Positions 16,791 through 25,866 of a DNA stretch of 64,000 nt are shown here, piece after piece. Each line of letters opens with the position of its first letter. Positions within the stretch are counted from its first letter, which is position 1. The position numbers and the translations under genes are program-made. The DNA is from Nocardioides soli (GTDB lineage: Bacteria; Actinomycetota; Actinomycetes; Propionibacteriales; Nocardioidaceae), in the NCBI RefSeq assembly GCF_014191495.1, contig NZ_JACHWR010000001.1:2046001-2110000 (forward strand). The letters run 5' to 3'. The notes under the pieces were generated by a model, which did no database searches, was not told where the DNA came from, and saw only the letters and a list, made by a program, of their open reading frames with translations.

Positions 16791-16870
16791 GGACGATCGC
16801 GCGCGACCGCGCAGCGCTCATCCACAGCCCTCACCCCACCGTCCGATCATGATGCTGCCGCGATCGAGCC

Positions 16871-16933
16871 GATACCCAGTGACGATCTGGCTGTTCCGGG
16901 GCGGTCGGAACGACCACTTCGTCACTGGGTATC
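16871..16933. repeat. Family B 63-bp palindrome, copy 2
   Basis: It has the same length and the same outer arm (GATACCCAGTGACGA) as the copy at 15639-15701. The inner arm is less perfect and the loop is GGGCGGT. It lies 80 bp upstream of the start of the 15711-16790 gene. Confidence 0.8.
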
Positions 16934-17035
16934 CCCCCGCGGCGACCCCCTTGCAATTCCCTTGTAGGAATCCGTGCCCTGAACGCCCGGCATCTTGAGG
17001 CGGACGGCGTTTGATTGCTGGACATCAGGATCGAA

Positions 17036-17059
17036 CCGTCCGGCCGATCGGCCGGACGG
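17036..17059. promoter_or_regulatory. Perfect 24-bp palindrome
   Basis: Both halves are CCGTCCGGCCGA and its exact complement. It lies just before a strong ribosome site (GGGGGAGGGA) and the ATG at 17082, so it could be an operator or a structure in the 5' leader. Confidence 0.45.
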
Positions 17060-17081
17060 GTCCCAGGGGGAGGGAAGTCCG

Positions 17082-17393
17082 ATGCGCATGAGCGTTCACG
17101 GCAGGCACCGCACCGGCCGGCACTGTCGCCGGGTCGACACGGGGACGGGGGCGACGACCGCGATGGTGGCGCTGGTGGCCGCCGCGGCCGACGACGACAA
17201 CGACGGGACGATCCCGGCGATCACCGGGGCACGCGACTTCCGGCCGTGGGTGCCGCCGCGGCTGGTGGCGACCGGACCGGACGTCACGATGAACGGCCCG
17301 GGCACCCGGTTCCGGGTGGGCGAGCTGGTCGACGAGTCCGAGGCCGCGCCGCGGCGCGGCGTCCTGGTTCAGCTGGCGGAGCGCAGGCGGTAG
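17082..17393 (+). CDS. Possible 103-aa protein of unknown function
   Basis: An ATG at 17082 follows a very good ribosome site. The product begins MRMSVHGRHRTGRHCRRV, has an alanine-rich stretch (MVALVAAAADDDNDG) and ends VLVQLAERRR. Its last 25 bp overlap the end of the response-regulator gene on the other strand. No family is recognised. The ribosome site favours a real gene, the biased composition does not. Confidence 0.4.
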   Translation: MRMSVHGRHRTGRHCRRVDTGTGATTAMVALVAAAADDDNDGTIPAITGARDFRPWVPPRLVATGPDVTMNGPGTRFRVGELVDESEAAPRRGVLVQLAERRR

Positions 17394-18115
17394 CCCACGC
17401 CCCGCACGGTCTCCACGAACCGCACCTGGCCGCGGCGGTCGCCGAGCTTGCGTCGCAGGTTGCCCATGTGGACCTCGACATGGTGGGTCTCGCCCCACGT
17501 CTGGCCCCAGACCCGCTGCATGAGCACGGTGCGCGGCCACACGCGCGACGGCGCGCGCATCAGGGTCACCAGCAGCTCGAACTCGGTCCGCGTCAGGCCG
17601 ACCTCCTCGCCGTCGCGCAGCACCCGGTGTGCGTCGACGTCGACCACGAGGTCACCGTGGCGCAGCACCTCGTGCTGGACGGCGCCCTCGACGGCATCCG
17701 CGCCGTCGGCGGGCCCGTCCGGCTCGTCGTACGCCGCGGGCTCGACCAGCCGGCGCGGACGGCGGAACATCGCGTTGACCCGGGCCTTGAGCTCGCGCAC
17801 GCTGATCGGCTTCGCGAGGTAGTCGTCGGCCCCGGTCTCGAGCCCGATCAACCGGTCGATCTCGTCGGCCTGCGCGGTCACCATGATCACGTACGCGTCG
17901 GTCATCGGCCGGATCCGGCGACAGACCTCGAGGCCGTCGATCCCCGGCAGCCCGACGTCCAGGGTGACCAGGTCGGGAGCGAGCTCCGCGACGAGCCCCA
18001 CGCCGTGCTGCCCGTCGCTCGCGATCCGCACCTCGAAGCCCTGGGAGGTCAGGGCGAGCTCGAGGAGCGACGCGGTGTCCGCGTCGTCCTCGATCACGAC
18101 TGCTGTGCGTGGCAC
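17369..18115 (-). CDS. Orphan OmpR-family response regulator in the pst cluster
   Basis: The 248-aa protein has a complete receiver domain (acidic pair E9/D10-D11, phospho-acceptor D53 in LDVGLP, lysine K102 in YLAKPIS). A long acidic linker leads to a winged helix ending VRFVETVRGVGYRLR. It lies 81 bp after pstB on the same strand, with no histidine kinase nearby. A role in phosphate response is inferred from position only; PhoP/RegX3 are normally paired with a kinase. Confidence 0.88.
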   Translation of the reverse strand: MPRTAVVIEDDADTASLLELALTSQGFEVRIASDGQHGVGLVAELAPDLVTLDVGLPGIDGLEVCRRIRPMTDAYVIMVTAQADEIDRLIGLETGADDYLAKPISVRELKARVNAMFRRPRRLVEPAAYDEPDGPADGADAVEGAVQHEVLRHGDLVVDVDAHRVLRDGEEVGLTRTEFELLVTLMRAPSRVWPRTVLMQRVWGQTWGETHHVEVHMGNLRRKLGDRRGQVRFVETVRGVGYRLRSAS

Positions 18116-18196
18116 CAGTCCCCCATCGCGTGCGGAGCGACACTTGCGACCGGCTCATCGGCCGGCCCGGGAGGGACCTGAGGGTTTCGCCGCGGA

Positions 18197-18976
18197 TCAG
18201 CCGAAGCGGCCGGAGATGTAGGCCTCGGTGGACGGCTCGTCGGGGTTCGTGAACATCTTGGTGGTCGGGTTGAACTCCACCAGGTGTCCCGGCTGGCCGG
18301 CCGCCTTGAGGTTGAAGAACCCGGTCTCGTCGGAGACCCGGGCCGCCTGCTGCATGTTGTGGGTCACGATCACGATCGTGTACTCCGACTTCAGCTCGTG
18401 GATCAGGTCCTCGATCGCGGAGGTCGAGATCGGGTCCAGCGCCGAGCACGGCTCGTCCATGAGCAGCACCTCGGGCTCGACCGCGATCGCCCGCGCGATG
18501 CACAGACGCTGCTGCTGGCCGCCGGAGAGGCTCATGCCGGGCTTGTCGAGGCGGTCCTTGACCTCGTTCCAGAGGTTGGCGCCCCTGAGGGACTTCTCGA
18601 CGATGGCGTCGGCCTCGGACCGCTTCATCTTCTTCGCGTTCAGCTTCGAGCCGGCGATGACGTTGTCGTAGATCGACATGGTCGGGAACGGGTTCGGCCG
18701 CTGGAAGACCATCCCGATCTGGCGGCGTACGGCGACCGGGTCGATCGCCGGGTCGTAGAGCGACTGGCCCGAGACCATGACCTTGCCCTCCACCCGGGCG
18801 CCCGGAATCACCTCGTGCATCCGGTTGAGGGTGCGCAGGAACGTGGACTTGCCGCAGCCGGACGGACCGATGAACGCGGTCACCGCCTTGGCCCGGATGG
18901 TCATGTTGACGCCCTCGACGGCGAGGAAGTCGCCGTAGTAGATGTTCAGGTCCGAGACGTCGATGCTCTTGGCCAT
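18197..18976 (-). CDS. pstB: Phosphate ABC transporter ATPase PstB
   Basis: The 259-aa ATPase starts at ATG 18976. Walker [10 protein letters not shown], the Q-loop VFQRPNPFP typical of PstB, signature LSGGQQQR, Walker [14 protein letters not shown] and H-loop THNMQQ are all present. It powers high-affinity phosphate import through PstC and PstA. It is the last transporter gene of the pstSCAB cluster. Confidence 0.96.
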   Translation of the reverse strand: MAKSIDVSDLNIYYGDFLAVEGVNMTIRAKAVTAFIGPSGCGKSTFLRTLNRMHEVIPGARVEGKVMVSGQSLYDPAIDPVAVRRQIGMVFQRPNPFPTMSIYDNVIAGSKLNAKKMKRSEADAIVEKSLRGANLWNEVKDRLDKPGMSLSGGQQQRLCIARAIAVEPEVLLMDEPCSALDPISTSAIEDLIHELKSEYTIVIVTHNMQQAARVSDETGFFNLKAAGQPGHLVEFNPTTKMFTNPDEPSTEAYISGRFG

Positions 18977-18999
18977 GGGCTCTCTCTCAACGGGTGCGC

Positions 19000-20100
19000 T
19001 CAGCGGCGCCGGTCGGTCTTGGGTGCGAAGTAGGTGCCGATGATGCGCGCGACGAGGTTGAGCACCATCACGATGACGATCAGCACGAGCGCGGCGCCCC
19101 ACGCCCGGGCGTAGCCCGGCGGGTCGCCCTCCATGCCCACCGGCACCACGCCGGGCGAGCTGTACTGACTGAAGATGTAGACCGGCAGCGTCATCATCCG
19201 GCCGTCGAAGAGGTTGAAGTTCACCGAGTCGGTCGCGCCGGCGACCACGAGCAGCGGCGCGGTCTCGCCGATCACCCGCGAGATCGCGAGCACGACGCCG
19301 GTGATGATGCCGCCCAGCGCGGTCGGGAGCACCACCTTGACGATCGTGCGCCACTTCGGGATGCCGAGGGCGTACGACGCCTCGCGCAGGTCGTTCGGCA
19401 CCAGCCGCAGCATCTCCTCGGCGGATCGCACCACGGTCGGGATCATCAGCAGCGACAGGGCCACGGCGCCGCCGAAGCCGATCCGGATCGCCGGGCCGAA
19501 GATCAGCACGAAGAGCGAGAGCGCGAAGAGGCCGGCGACGATCGACGGGATGCCGGTCATCACGTCGACCAGGAACGTCGTCGCGCGGGCCAGCCGCTTG
19601 CCGCGGCCGTACTCCACGAGGTAGATCGCGGTGAAGAGGCCGATCGGCACGGAGATGACGGTCGCCGCGAGCGTGACCAGGATCGTGCCCCACAGCGCGT
19701 GGTAGATGCCGCCGCCGGAGCCGACGACGTTGCGCATGTCGTAGGTGAGGAACTCGCGGTCGATGGCGGAGAGGCCGTGGTCGACGACCATCCAGATCAG
19801 CCAGACCAGCGGGACCAGGACGACCGCGAAGGCGGCCCACACCAGGGCCGTCGCGAACCGGTCGGCCGCCGCGCGGCGGCCCTCGACGAGCAGCGACCAG
19901 GTCGGCAGGCCGGCGACCATCAGCAGGATGGCGAGCACCAGGCCGCCGACGAGGCTCCACCCGGTCAGCAGCGTGACCAGGCCGGCGAGGCCGAGCGAGA
20001 TCACGCCGACCAGGACCACCGCCCACCGCGGCAGGCGGGGCTGGGCGAGGTTCGCGCTGATCGCGAAGGTGTCCGGCTCGAGGGGGGTCGTGGTGCTCAT
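19000..20100 (-). CDS. pstA: Phosphate ABC transporter permease PstA
   Basis: The 366-aa protein has a longer than usual N-terminal membrane region. The permease core follows, with the EAA loop [20 protein letters not shown] contacting PstB. Its ATG overlaps the pstC stop by 4 bp, indicating translational coupling. Confidence 0.95.
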   Translation of the reverse strand: MSTTTPLEPDTFAISANLAQPRLPRWAVVLVGVISLGLAGLVTLLTGWSLVGGLVLAILLMVAGLPTWSLLVEGRRAAADRFATALVWAAFAVVLVPLVWLIWMVVDHGLSAIDREFLTYDMRNVVGSGGGIYHALWGTILVTLAATVISVPIGLFTAIYLVEYGRGKRLARATTFLVDVMTGIPSIVAGLFALSLFVLIFGPAIRIGFGGAVALSLLMIPTVVRSAEEMLRLVPNDLREASYALGIPKWRTIVKVVLPTALGGIITGVVLAISRVIGETAPLLVVAGATDSVNFNLFDGRMMTLPVYIFSQYSSPGVVPVGMEGDPPGYARAWGAALVLIVIVMVLNLVARIIGTYFAPKTDRRR

Positions 20101-21059
20101 CGCGCGACGTTCCTCTCGCTGCGGCCGATCACCCATCGCGCGGCGAAGTTGACCGCGAAGGTGACGGCGAAGAGCACCAGACCGGTCGCGATCAGCAGCG
20201 CCTGCTTGTCCGGCGTCGCCTCCTTGTAGTTGGAGGCGATGTTGGAGGCGATCGTCGCGGGGTTGGTGTCGGAGATCAGGTTCAGCGTGACCACGGGGCT
20301 CGCCGAGAGCACCATCGCGACCGCCATCGTCTCGCCGAGCGCGCGTCCCAGGCCCAGCATCACCGCGGAGATCACTCCGGAGCGGGCGTAGGGGAAGACC
20401 GCGAGCCGGATCATCTCCCAGCGGGTCGCGCCCAGGGCCATCGCGGCCTCCTCGTGCAGCCGCGGCGTCTGGGCGAACACCTCCCGCGAGATCGCGGTGG
20501 TGATCGGGACGATCATGATCGCCAGCACGATGCCCGCGGTCAGCATGGTGCGGCCGGTCACCGAGGGCGGGCCGGCGAAGAACGGGAGGAAGCCGAGGTT
20601 CTCGTAGAGCCAGTCCATGACCGGGCGGATCGCCGACGCCAGGGCGAGTCCGCCCCACAGGCCGTAGACGACGCTGGGCACCGCCGCGAGCAGGTCGATC
20701 ACGTAGGCGACCGGCGCCGCGATCCGCGGTGGTGCGTAGTGGGAGATGAAGAGCGCGACGCCGATCGAGAACGGCACCGCGATGATCAGCGCGACGACCG
20801 CCGCGAGGATGGTGCCGAAGACGAGCGGCCCGACGTACGACCAGAAGTCCTCCGCGGGCGCGTAGATGTGCGCGGGTGCGCTGAGCCCCGGGAGCCCCTC
20901 GATCGCGAGAAACACGAAGACGCCGGCAAGGGCCAGCATGATCGTGAGGGCGGCGACCCGCGCGGCGCCGGCGAAGATCCGGTCGCCCGGCCGGACCACG
21001 GCCTTGGCCGGCCGTGGCTGGGGCGGTGCGGTGACGGACACGGGGCTCCTGTTCTCCAT
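20097..21059 (-). CDS. pstC: Phosphate ABC transporter permease PstC
   Basis: The 320-aa permease has six main membrane segments and the coupling loop [20 protein letters not shown]. It forms the channel with PstA. It lies 58 bp after pstS and overlaps pstA by 4 bp. Confidence 0.95.
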   Translation of the reverse strand: MENRSPVSVTAPPQPRPAKAVVRPGDRIFAGAARVAALTIMLALAGVFVFLAIEGLPGLSAPAHIYAPAEDFWSYVGPLVFGTILAAVVALIIAVPFSIGVALFISHYAPPRIAAPVAYVIDLLAAVPSVVYGLWGGLALASAIRPVMDWLYENLGFLPFFAGPPSVTGRTMLTAGIVLAIMIVPITTAISREVFAQTPRLHEEAAMALGATRWEMIRLAVFPYARSGVISAVMLGLGRALGETMAVAMVLSASPVVTLNLISDTNPATIASNIASNYKEATPDKQALLIATGLVLFAVTFAVNFAARWVIGRSERNVAR

Positions 21060-21117
21060 GGGGTTGTGTCACGAGCGTGTGGCGGCCCGGGCCCGGGCCG
21101 CCACACGTCCGGTCGGA

Positions 21118-22239
21118 CTACTTCGCGGAGATCGCGCCGACGATGCCGGCGGCCCGCTCGGCCAGGCTGGCCTCGAGCGGCGCGGCTCCGGCCTGCTCCG
21201 CGGCGGCCTGCTGGCCCTCGTCCGACACGATGTAGGACAGGAAGCCCTTCACCAGGTCGGCCTCGGCGGCGTCGTCGTAGGTCTGGCAGGCGATCAGGTA
21301 CGACGCGAGCAGCACCGGGTAGGCACCGGACTCGGTCGTGGTGCGGTCGATGTCCATCGCCATGTCGACGTCCGCGCGGCCCTCGACCGGCGTCGAGACG
21401 GCCAGCGCCTTCGCGGCACCCTCGGCGGACGGTGCGACGAACTCCTTGCCGACCTGGACCGACACCAGGCCGAGCCCGCCGGCCTGGCTCTCGTCGGCGT
21501 ACCCGATCGTGCCCTCACCGCCCTTGACGGCCGCGACCATGCCGGAGGTGCCCTCGGCCGCCTCGCCGCCCTTGATCGGCCAGACGCCGTCGGGGTCGTG
21601 CGACCAGGCGCCGTCGCCGGCCTTGCTCAGGTAGTCGGTGAAGTTGTCGGTGGTGCCGGAGTCGTCGGAGCGGTGCACCGGGCTGATCTTGGTGCCCGGG
21701 AGGTCCACGCCGTCGTTGAGCGCGGCGATCGCCGGGTCGTCCCAGGTGGTGATCTTGCCGTCGAAGATCTGCGCGAGGGTCTTGGCGTCCAGGTTGAGCG
21801 AGTCGATGCCCGGCAGGTTGAAGACGATCGCGATCGCGCTGACGTACGCCGGCACCTCGATCGCGTCCTCGCCGCCGCACCGCTCCGCGGCCGCGCTGAG
21901 CTGGCCCTCGTCGTCGTCGAGGTAGGAGTCGGACCCGGCGAAGGAGAACGCCTTGCTGATGAAGTTCTCCCGGCCGGTGCCCGAGCCGACGGCGTCGTAG
22001 GTGATGGTCACGTCGGGGTTGGCGGACTGGAAGCCGGCGCGCCACGCCGTCTGGGCCGACTCCTGAGAGCTGGCGCCGCCCCCCGCGAGCTCGCCGCTGA
22101 GGCTGGCGCCGGCGCTTGCGCTGTCAGTGCTGCCGCCGTTGTCGCCGCTGTCATCGTTCGCGGCGCCGCAGCCGGTGAGGGCGAGCGCCAGGGCGGCGAT
22201 GCCGGGGACGACCGCCCGGCGGATGGAAGTGCGAATCAC
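21118..22239 (-). CDS. pstS: Phosphate-binding lipoprotein PstS
   Basis: The 373-aa protein starts at GTG 22239. A signal peptide ending in the lipobox LTGC is followed by a Ser/Gly/Asp linker and the PstS fold (ELAGGGASSQ; DGKITTWDDPAIAALN; VHRSDDSGTTDNF, the phosphate-binding SGTT loop). It captures extracellular phosphate for PstCAB. A PHO box lies 74-91 bp upstream. Confidence 0.95.
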   Translation of the reverse strand: MIRTSIRRAVVPGIAALALALTGCGAANDDSGDNGGSTDSASAGASLSGELAGGGASSQESAQTAWRAGFQSANPDVTITYDAVGSGTGRENFISKAFSFAGSDSYLDDDEGQLSAAAERCGGEDAIEVPAYVSAIAIVFNLPGIDSLNLDAKTLAQIFDGKITTWDDPAIAALNDGVDLPGTKISPVHRSDDSGTTDNFTDYLSKAGDGAWSHDPDGVWPIKGGEAAEGTSGMVAAVKGGEGTIGYADESQAGGLGLVSVQVGKEFVAPSAEGAAKALAVSTPVEGRADVDMAMDIDRTTTESGAYPVLLASYLIACQTYDDAAEADLVKGFLSYIVSDEGQQAAAEQAGAAPLEASLAERAAGIVGAISAK

Positions 22240-22312
22240 TTCGAAGCTCCTGTCTTTTCTTCTCTGACAGCAGCGAAGTTAGGCAGCCGAGGTGGACGGT
22301 TCCGGGGCCGTC

Positions 22313-22330
22313 GGTGAACGACCGGTGAAC
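22313..22330 (-). promoter_or_regulatory. PHO box (PhoP-type direct repeat) upstream of pstS
   Basis: On the minus strand two GTTCACC units (22330-22324 and 22319-22313) are spaced exactly 11 bp apart, the known geometry of actinobacterial PhoP direct-repeat units. It predicts induction of pst under phosphate starvation. Confidence 0.8.
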
Positions 22331-22405
22331 TCAAGTCGCCCAGTCGGAGACCGGCAGCCGCTCCCGGGACGGCGAACGCGTGAACAAGCCCCGAAGCGGT
22401 TGACG

Positions 22406-23266
22406 TCAGCCGATCCGGTGCACTTCGGTTGCGGTCACCGTGCCCTGGCGCAGATGGACCACGAGCATCGCCGCGGGCTCGAGCTTCGCCTCCGGCAGAC
22501 CGAGAGAATCGAGCACCGACGGCAGCACCGGCCGGTGGGTGCAGAGCACCGCGGACTCGTCCGCCGCGGCCAGGGCGTCGACGATCGCGAGCACCGACTC
22601 GGCGGTCGCGTCCTCCTCGCTCAGCCCGTCCTCGGACTCCAGCCGCCACCCGGTCGTGGCGGCGTACGGCGCCACGGTGTCCACGCAGCGCGTGCTGCTC
22701 GACGTGACGACCCGGGTCACGTCGTACGCCGCGAGCACCGGCACCAGCTGCTCCGCCTGGACGTGTCCCTCCTGCGCCAGCGGGCGCAGCCGGTCCTCGC
22801 CGTCCCACTCCTTGCGCGAGCGCGCCTCGCTGTGGCGGAGCACGACCAGCGCGTGGGTCCGGCGGTGCCGCGGCCGCGCCTCCTTCAGGGTCGCCCGGTC
22901 GTACTCGTAGCTGAGCCGGTCCATCGCCTCGTCGTAGGGCACCCACTCGACGGCGTCGATCTCGTCGTTGGGGCGGTACGACGAGACGTCGCCGCTCCCG
23001 ACCACGCGACCGACCCAGTAGGACACCTGCTTGGTGCGGCCGCCGCTGACGGGGTAGCGCTGGGGCGAGAGCGGCGGCCCGAGGCGGACGTGCAGCCCGG
23101 TCTCCTCCGCGACCTCCCGGACCGCGGCCGCCGCGACGTGCTCACCCTCGTCGAGCTTGCCCTTGGGGAACGACCAGTCGTCGTACCGGGGTCGGTGCAC
23201 GAGCAGCACCTGCTTGCCCGAACGGAAGACCACGGCACCGGCGGCGAGCACGTCCTTCGTGGCCAT
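22406..23266 (-). CDS. mutT1: MutT1-like Nudix hydrolase fused to histidine phosphatase
   Basis: The 286-aa protein has an N-terminal Nudix box (GKLDEGEHVAAAAVREVAEE plus TGL, residues 36-58) and a C-terminal histidine-phosphatase domain with RHSEAR at 144-149. This two-domain plan is that of mycobacterial MutT1, which degrades 8-oxo-dGTP and diadenosine polyphosphates. In mycobacteria mutT1 also neighbours ppk1. The start ATG 23266 is clear. Confidence 0.9.
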   Translation of the reverse strand: MATKDVLAAGAVVFRSGKQVLLVHRPRYDDWSFPKGKLDEGEHVAAAAVREVAEETGLHVRLGPPLSPQRYPVSGGRTKQVSYWVGRVVGSGDVSSYRPNDEIDAVEWVPYDEAMDRLSYEYDRATLKEARPRHRRTHALVVLRHSEARSRKEWDGEDRLRPLAQEGHVQAEQLVPVLAAYDVTRVVTSSSTRCVDTVAPYAATTGWRLESEDGLSEEDATAESVLAIVDALAAADESAVLCTHRPVLPSVLDSLGLPEAKLEPAAMLVVHLRQGTVTATEVHRIG

Positions 23267-23310
23267 GCCGCTAGTGTCACATCACCCGGCCCCGGATGAG
23301 GAGTGGCCCC

Positions 23311-24372
23311 GTGCCGAGACGTGTGACGACGGTGGTCGTCGTCGTGCTCGCCGTGGCCCTGCTCGCCGCAGCCGCCGTCGGCACCGTGCGGTGGTGGCGC
23401 GACCGTGGCCGCACGACGTTCGAGCGGGCCGCGGCGTACGCCCCGGCCGACGCCGAGCGGCTCTCGTGGACCGACTGGGCCGCGGTCCGCGAACGGCTGG
23501 GCTCCGGCGTCGACGCCGACTCCTCCGCCGCGGACGTGCGGACGTTCCTCGACGACGCCTTCGACGACGACCTGACCTCGGCCTCCGCCCTGGTGCAGTC
23601 CGCTCCGGTGCTCCAGACCCGCTTCGGGTTCTCGCCGGCCAGCGCCGAGTGGGAGCTGTTCAGCCAGTCGAGCCGGGGCGCGGTCGTGATCGTGCGGCTG
23701 CCGGAGCGCGCCGACGTGGAGGCGGTGGCCGACCACCTCGACCAGAGCGGGTTCGAGGCGCCCGCGGCGGACGACGGCGTCTGGACGGGCGGTGAGACCC
23801 TGCTGCCCGGGATCGGCGCCGACCTCACCCCGGAGCTCCAGTACGTCGCGCTCGACGCCGACGAGCGGCTGGTGCTGACCAGCGACCGGGCCGACTACCT
23901 CGAGCAGGTGGTGGCCGACCTCGGCGACGGCGGGGCGAGCGCGGCGCTGCGGGAGGTCGTCGCGGCCTCCGGAGAGCCGCTGTCCGCCGCGGCGTACGAC
24001 GGCGACCGGGCGTGCCGGGCGCTCGCGATGGGCCAGGCCGATGCCGGCGACCGGGCGACCGCCGAACGACTCCTCGCCGAGGCCGGCGACGTCGACCCGG
24101 TGACGGCGTTCGCGATGTCGGTGCAGCCCGGCGGCGGCGTCCGGGTGGTGATGGGGTTCGCCGACCACGACCGGGCCGAGGTCAACGCGGACACGCGGGC
24201 GAGGCTGGCCGCCGGCCCGGCACCGGGCCAGGGCGGGGACTTCGCGGACCGGTTCGCGGTGCGCTCAGCGACCGCCGACGGCGCCCTGGTCACGCTGGAG
24301 CTCGCGCCCCGCGCCGGCTCCTACGTCTTCTCCGACCTCTCGAACGGGCCGGTGCTGTTCGCCACCTGCTGA
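23311..24372 (+). CDS. Membrane-anchored DUF3352-like protein, unknown function
   Basis: The GTG at 23311 is chosen because ATGAGGAG just before it is a good ribosome site; an ATG at 23296 would add five residues. The roughly 353-aa product has an N-terminal membrane anchor (TTVVVVVLAVALLAAAAVG) and a large extracytoplasmic domain. The domain has the pattern of actinobacterial DUF3352-like proteins (ERAAAYAPADAERLSWTDW, FGFSPASAEWEL, ILDSDRA-type loop LVLTSDRADYL). No catalytic motif is seen. Confidence 0.75.
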   Translation: MPRRVTTVVVVVLAVALLAAAAVGTVRWWRDRGRTTFERAAAYAPADAERLSWTDWAAVRERLGSGVDADSSAADVRTFLDDAFDDDLTSASALVQSAPVLQTRFGFSPASAEWELFSQSSRGAVVIVRLPERADVEAVADHLDQSGFEAPAADDGVWTGGETLLPGIGADLTPELQYVALDADERLVLTSDRADYLEQVVADLGDGGASAALREVVAASGEPLSAAAYDGDRACRALAMGQADAGDRATAERLLAEAGDVDPVTAFAMSVQPGGGVRVVMGFADHDRAEVNADTRARLAAGPAPGQGGDFADRFAVRSATADGALVTLELAPRAGSYVFSDLSNGPVLFATC

Positions 24373-24399
24373 GCGCGGGTGGCGGGTGCCGCCGATGAC

Positions 24400-24563
24400 G
24401 GTGGTTGAGGAGGTTGCGCTCGCAACCGTCTCGAAACCACCCGGGCGCGGCCAGACAGTGCGGTTTCGAGGCTCGGGCCTAGCGGCCCTCACACCTCAAC
24501 CTCCGTGGAGGCGGTGGGTTTCGAGGCTCGGGCCTGGCGGCCCTCACACCTCAACCACCGTGG
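24400..24563. repeat. Cluster of three family A palindromic elements
   Basis: A 42-bp element in inverse orientation lies at 24400-24441 (GGTGGTTGAGGAGGTTGC start). Two longer variants follow at about 24461-24511 and 24512-24563, both with GGTTTCGAGGCTCGGGCCT and CCCTCACACCTCAAC. They fill the gap between the convergent 23311-24372 gene and csoR. Confidence 0.8.
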
Positions 24564-24573
24564 GTGGTGACGC

Positions 24574-24867
24574 TCACGACTTCACCAGGCGGCTGATCGC
24601 GTCGACGGCCTCGGTGATCTTCTCCTGGGCCTCGGCGTCGCTGGACCGCGCGGCGTCGATCACGCAGTGCGACAGGTGCTCCTCGACGAGCCCGATCGAC
24701 ACCGCCTGGAGCGCCTTGGTCATGGCCGAGACCTGGGTGAGGATGTCGATGCAGTACTGCTCCTCCTCGACCATGCGCTGCAGGCCGCGGGCCTGGCCCT
24801 CGATCCGGCGCAGGCGGCGGAGGTAGTCATCCTTGCGATGGATGTACCCGTGCTGGTGCTCGCTCAT
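24574..24867 (-). CDS. csoR: CsoR-type copper-sensing repressor
   Basis: The 97-aa all-helical protein has a His-rich N terminus (MSEHQHGYIHRKDDYL) and the Cu(I) ligand set C39 (EEEQYCIDIL), H64 and C68 (VEEHLSHC), matching the Cys-His-Cys of mycobacterial CsoR. The histidine argues for copper sensing rather than the sulfur-sensing CstR branch. No copper pump lies in the window. A GATACCC/GGGTATC site upstream suggests autoregulation. Confidence 0.9.
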   Translation of the reverse strand: MSEHQHGYIHRKDDYLRRLRRIEGQARGLQRMVEEEQYCIDILTQVSAMTKALQAVSIGLVEEHLSHCVIDAARSSDAEAQEKITEAVDAISRLVKS

Positions 24868-24875
24868 GACCACAT

Positions 24876-24894
24876 GATACCCAGCAGGGGTATC
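24876..24894. promoter_or_regulatory. CsoR-like operator
   Basis: The inverted repeat GATACCC-N5-GGGTATC sits 9 bp upstream of the csoR start codon. It matches the ATACCC/GGGTAT half-sites of CsoR operators. Confidence 0.7.
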
Positions 24895-24912
24895 GGGACC
24901 CAAGGGTCGCGA

Positions 24913-25077
24913 TCAAGTCTCCCGACGCGGCCTGGGGACGACCCCGAGGATCCGGTCGATCTCCTCGGTCGACAGCCGGCTGTCGGTCTCGCTCGCCGCG
25001 ATGATCAAGTTGGTCGTGAGCTCGACTTCGCCGAGGAGGTCGGAGTCCTCGAGGGAGATGTCGAACTGATCGTGCAC
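24913..25077 (-). CDS. 54-aa small protein, possibly conserved in actinobacteria
   Basis: The GTG at 25077 follows GGGGAG by 7 nt, a strong ribosome site that fixes the start. The product is acidic, with DSDLLGEVELTTNLIIAASE then SRLSTEEIDRILGV. The pattern of E(L/V)xLTTxLxIAAxxS followed by (L)(S/T)xEEIDxxLG is, from memory, shared with short hypothetical proteins of other actinobacteria. No function is known. It is divergent from nothing and lies 45 bp upstream of csoR on the same strand. Confidence 0.65.
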   Translation of the reverse strand: MHDQFDISLEDSDLLGEVELTTNLIIAASETDSRLSTEEIDRILGVVPRPRRET

Positions 25078-25223
25078 CTCATCACTCCCCGCGCCTGTCG
25101 TCGTTGCTGACCTCCGCATAACGTCAAGCGTGCCCGACGGTCACGGCGAACAAACGCCACCGGCGAAATCTGACCCGTCCGGGCCATCGCGCCTGCTCCG
25201 AGTGGGCGACTCCAAATTGACGA

Positions 25224-25251
25224 GAGGCCCCACCCTCGCGGGTGGAGCCTC
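25224..25251 (-). terminator. Terminator after the cold-shock gene
   Basis: GAGGC and CCACCC pair with GGGTGG and GCCTC around a TCGC loop, with one unpaired base each side. A T-rich stretch follows on the minus strand. It starts 30 bp after the stop codon of the cold-shock gene. Confidence 0.7.
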
Positions 25252-25280
25252 CTGTCGACGTCCGTGTGAACGGCGTCAGA

Positions 25281-25484
25281 TCACAGCGGGCGAACGTTCT
25301 CCGCCTGCGGACCCTTCGGACCCTGGGTGACCTCGAACTCGACCTTCTGGTTCTCGTCGAGGGACTTGTAACCCTGGGTCTGAATGGCCGAGTAGTGGAC
25401 GAAGACATCGTCGCCGCCGCCATCCTGCGCGATGAAGCCGAAGCCCTTCTCCGCGTTGAACCACTTCACAGTGCCCTGAGCCAT
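25281..25484 (-). CDS. Cold-shock protein (CspA family)
   Basis: The 67-aa protein is a single cold-shock domain with both RNA-binding motifs (KGFGFI and DVFVHYSAI). It melts RNA structure and helps translation in the cold. The ATG 25484 follows GAGGAG. The roughly 200 nt upstream include a perfect 8-bp hairpin at 25532-25548 (CCCGCACC/GGTGCGGG) that would lie in the mRNA leader. Confidence 0.95.
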   Translation of the reverse strand: MAQGTVKWFNAEKGFGFIAQDGGGDDVFVHYSAIQTQGYKSLDENQKVEFEVTQGPKGPQAENVRPL

Positions 25485-25866
25485 CTGCTCGTTACTCCTC
25501 TGTCGGGGCGAGAGACCGCCACATCGACGGTCCCGCACCAGGTGCGGGTGACACGTCGCTCCGACTTCTCGTGAGTGGCAGGCCCACGAAAGAGGAAACG
25601 CCGTTGGCTCACAAACTCCGCGGGCGTCAGACCTGCTGGAACTTGCACCTGTTGCGTGGCACACGTTACCAATCCTCGATCCGGACGAAACCGCCTCGGG
25701 CGGGATTTCTCAACTCGCGGATGAAGGTCGCCCCACGGCGACGTGGCCGCCCGGGAAAGCGCCGCCGACCGGGACCGGAACGGCTACCAGAAACGGTCGA
25801 CCCGGGGGGTGCTGGGGAAGATTGGGGTTTCATCGAGGGATGCAGGCGAGGCCGCACCTCCCGGGG

